Notes under the pieces: model-generated
What the model saw: only the letters and a program-made list of their open reading frames with translations
Database searches by the model: none
What the model was told of the DNA's origin: nothing
In this document: piece after piece, positions 63,281-64,000 of the stretch
How positions within the stretch are numbered: position 1 is the stretch's first letter
Layout of the letters: every line of letters begins with the position of its first letter
Assembly: GCA_022749755.1 (NCBI GenBank)
Contig: CM040440.1
Span: 10,341,269-10,405,268 of the forward strand
From: Azadirachta indica
Lineage: Eukaryota > Streptophyta > Magnoliopsida > Sapindales > Meliaceae
Length of the DNA: 64,000 nucleotides
Direction: 5' to 3'
Made by a program: the position numbers and the translations under genes

Positions 63281-64000
63281 GAAAACATCAAATCTCACCA
63301 AACTTGAATTTATTGCTCTGGAACTTTTGGGCAAGAATACAATTGTTAAAGTATTTATTGTTAAATATTTTTTGCTTAAAAATAAATAAAGGATAATGTG
63401 ACGTTTACCCTAATAAATAAATATCCCCTAAATATTTGAGAAAAAATAAATGTCTCCTGATATTTAGATAAATAGGCAGATACCATATTAACTTTTATTT
63501 CGGTTAGTTGACTATTTATTTTATTATCATTTGTGTCCCTAATCGTTTATATAATAACAATATGGTATATGTTTTATTTAATCATAACACTTTAGTCCTT
63601 ATTGTAATATTCTTCACAATATATTTTTTAACTATAGCAATTTAATCTCTATTTAATATTTTTTTTACAGTATAATCAAGATTAAATAAATTTTTTAATT
63701 TGTTAGTTTAATAAAAAATTTTAAAAAATATAATTATTAAAAAATTCAAATAATGAGTTAAGTCCTATTTATTTTGTTAAAATATTTTTAACCCTATTCT
63801 TTTACTTTTATAATAATAATTGAATATTAAATTATTAAAAATTTTAATTGAAATATTTTTTAATGTTTTATTTTTGCATGTAATATATTTATTTAAAAAT
63901 TATGCTACATTCATTATAATTTTTTAAAAATAAATGAAAATATAAATAAAAAATATAAACAATAAATGCATGCTATATATATTACAAATAAAAATAATTA
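63281..64000. other. AT-rich spacer, nothing recognised
   Basis: Very AT-rich sequence to the window end. I see no gene and no repeat partner within the window. Confidence 0.4.

Overview
The window is nuclear DNA from a eudicot plant. Its exons are split by AT-rich GT-AG introns, introns and spacers are very AT-rich, and the proteins are plant-type: a chloroplast ferredoxin FdC2, a group-1 LEA protein, an AP-2 mu adaptin and an AT-hook/PPC (AHL) protein. The species cannot be fixed from the sequence; a rosid is a reasonable guess but unproven. There is no bacterial, organellar or CRISPR content.

Layout. Positions 1-5.5 kb hold a divergent pair: FdC2 on the minus strand (six exons, 189 aa, one GC-AG intron) and a LEA_1 gene on the plus strand. 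They share a short promoter region with an ABRE cluster and a 67-bp tandem duplication. The LEA frame is broken twice. Positions 5.75-16.7 kb hold one old LTR retrotransposon (Ty3/gypsy, Tat-like) inserted just after the LEA poly(A) signal. Its gag-pol lies on the minus strand and a long decayed extra gene lies on the plus strand, antisense to pol. Positions 16.9-29.5 kb are a transposon graveyard: a 1.2-kb inverted-repeat element, three Ty1/copia relics, and a hAT-like element sitting precisely inside one copia reverse transcriptase.

Positions 30.6-37.3 kb hold a two-exon minus-strand gene for a 158-aa protein of unknown function, whose 6.2-kb intron is filled with repeats. Positions 40.4-46.9 kb hold a 13-exon AP-2 mu gene (AP2M). 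All splice phases fit a 438-aa protein, but a T-run in exon 4 carries two extra bases. A SINE-like insert with a perfect 17-bp target duplication lies in intron 3. Positions 50.4-57.1 kb hold a five-exon AHL gene (364 aa, two AT-hooks plus PPC domain). Positions 57.6-64 kb are gene-free, AT-rich, and contain an inverted-repeat element and several local duplications.

The host genes do not form a pathway; they serve plastid electron transfer, desiccation protection, endocytosis and chromatin regulation. I found no convincing undescribed system. The best leads are the antisense gene of the Tat-like element, the GC-AG intron in FdC2, the three small indels in otherwise conserved genes (decay or assembly error), and a 90-bp segment that appears to have been copied about 1.2 kb away with duplicated flanks.
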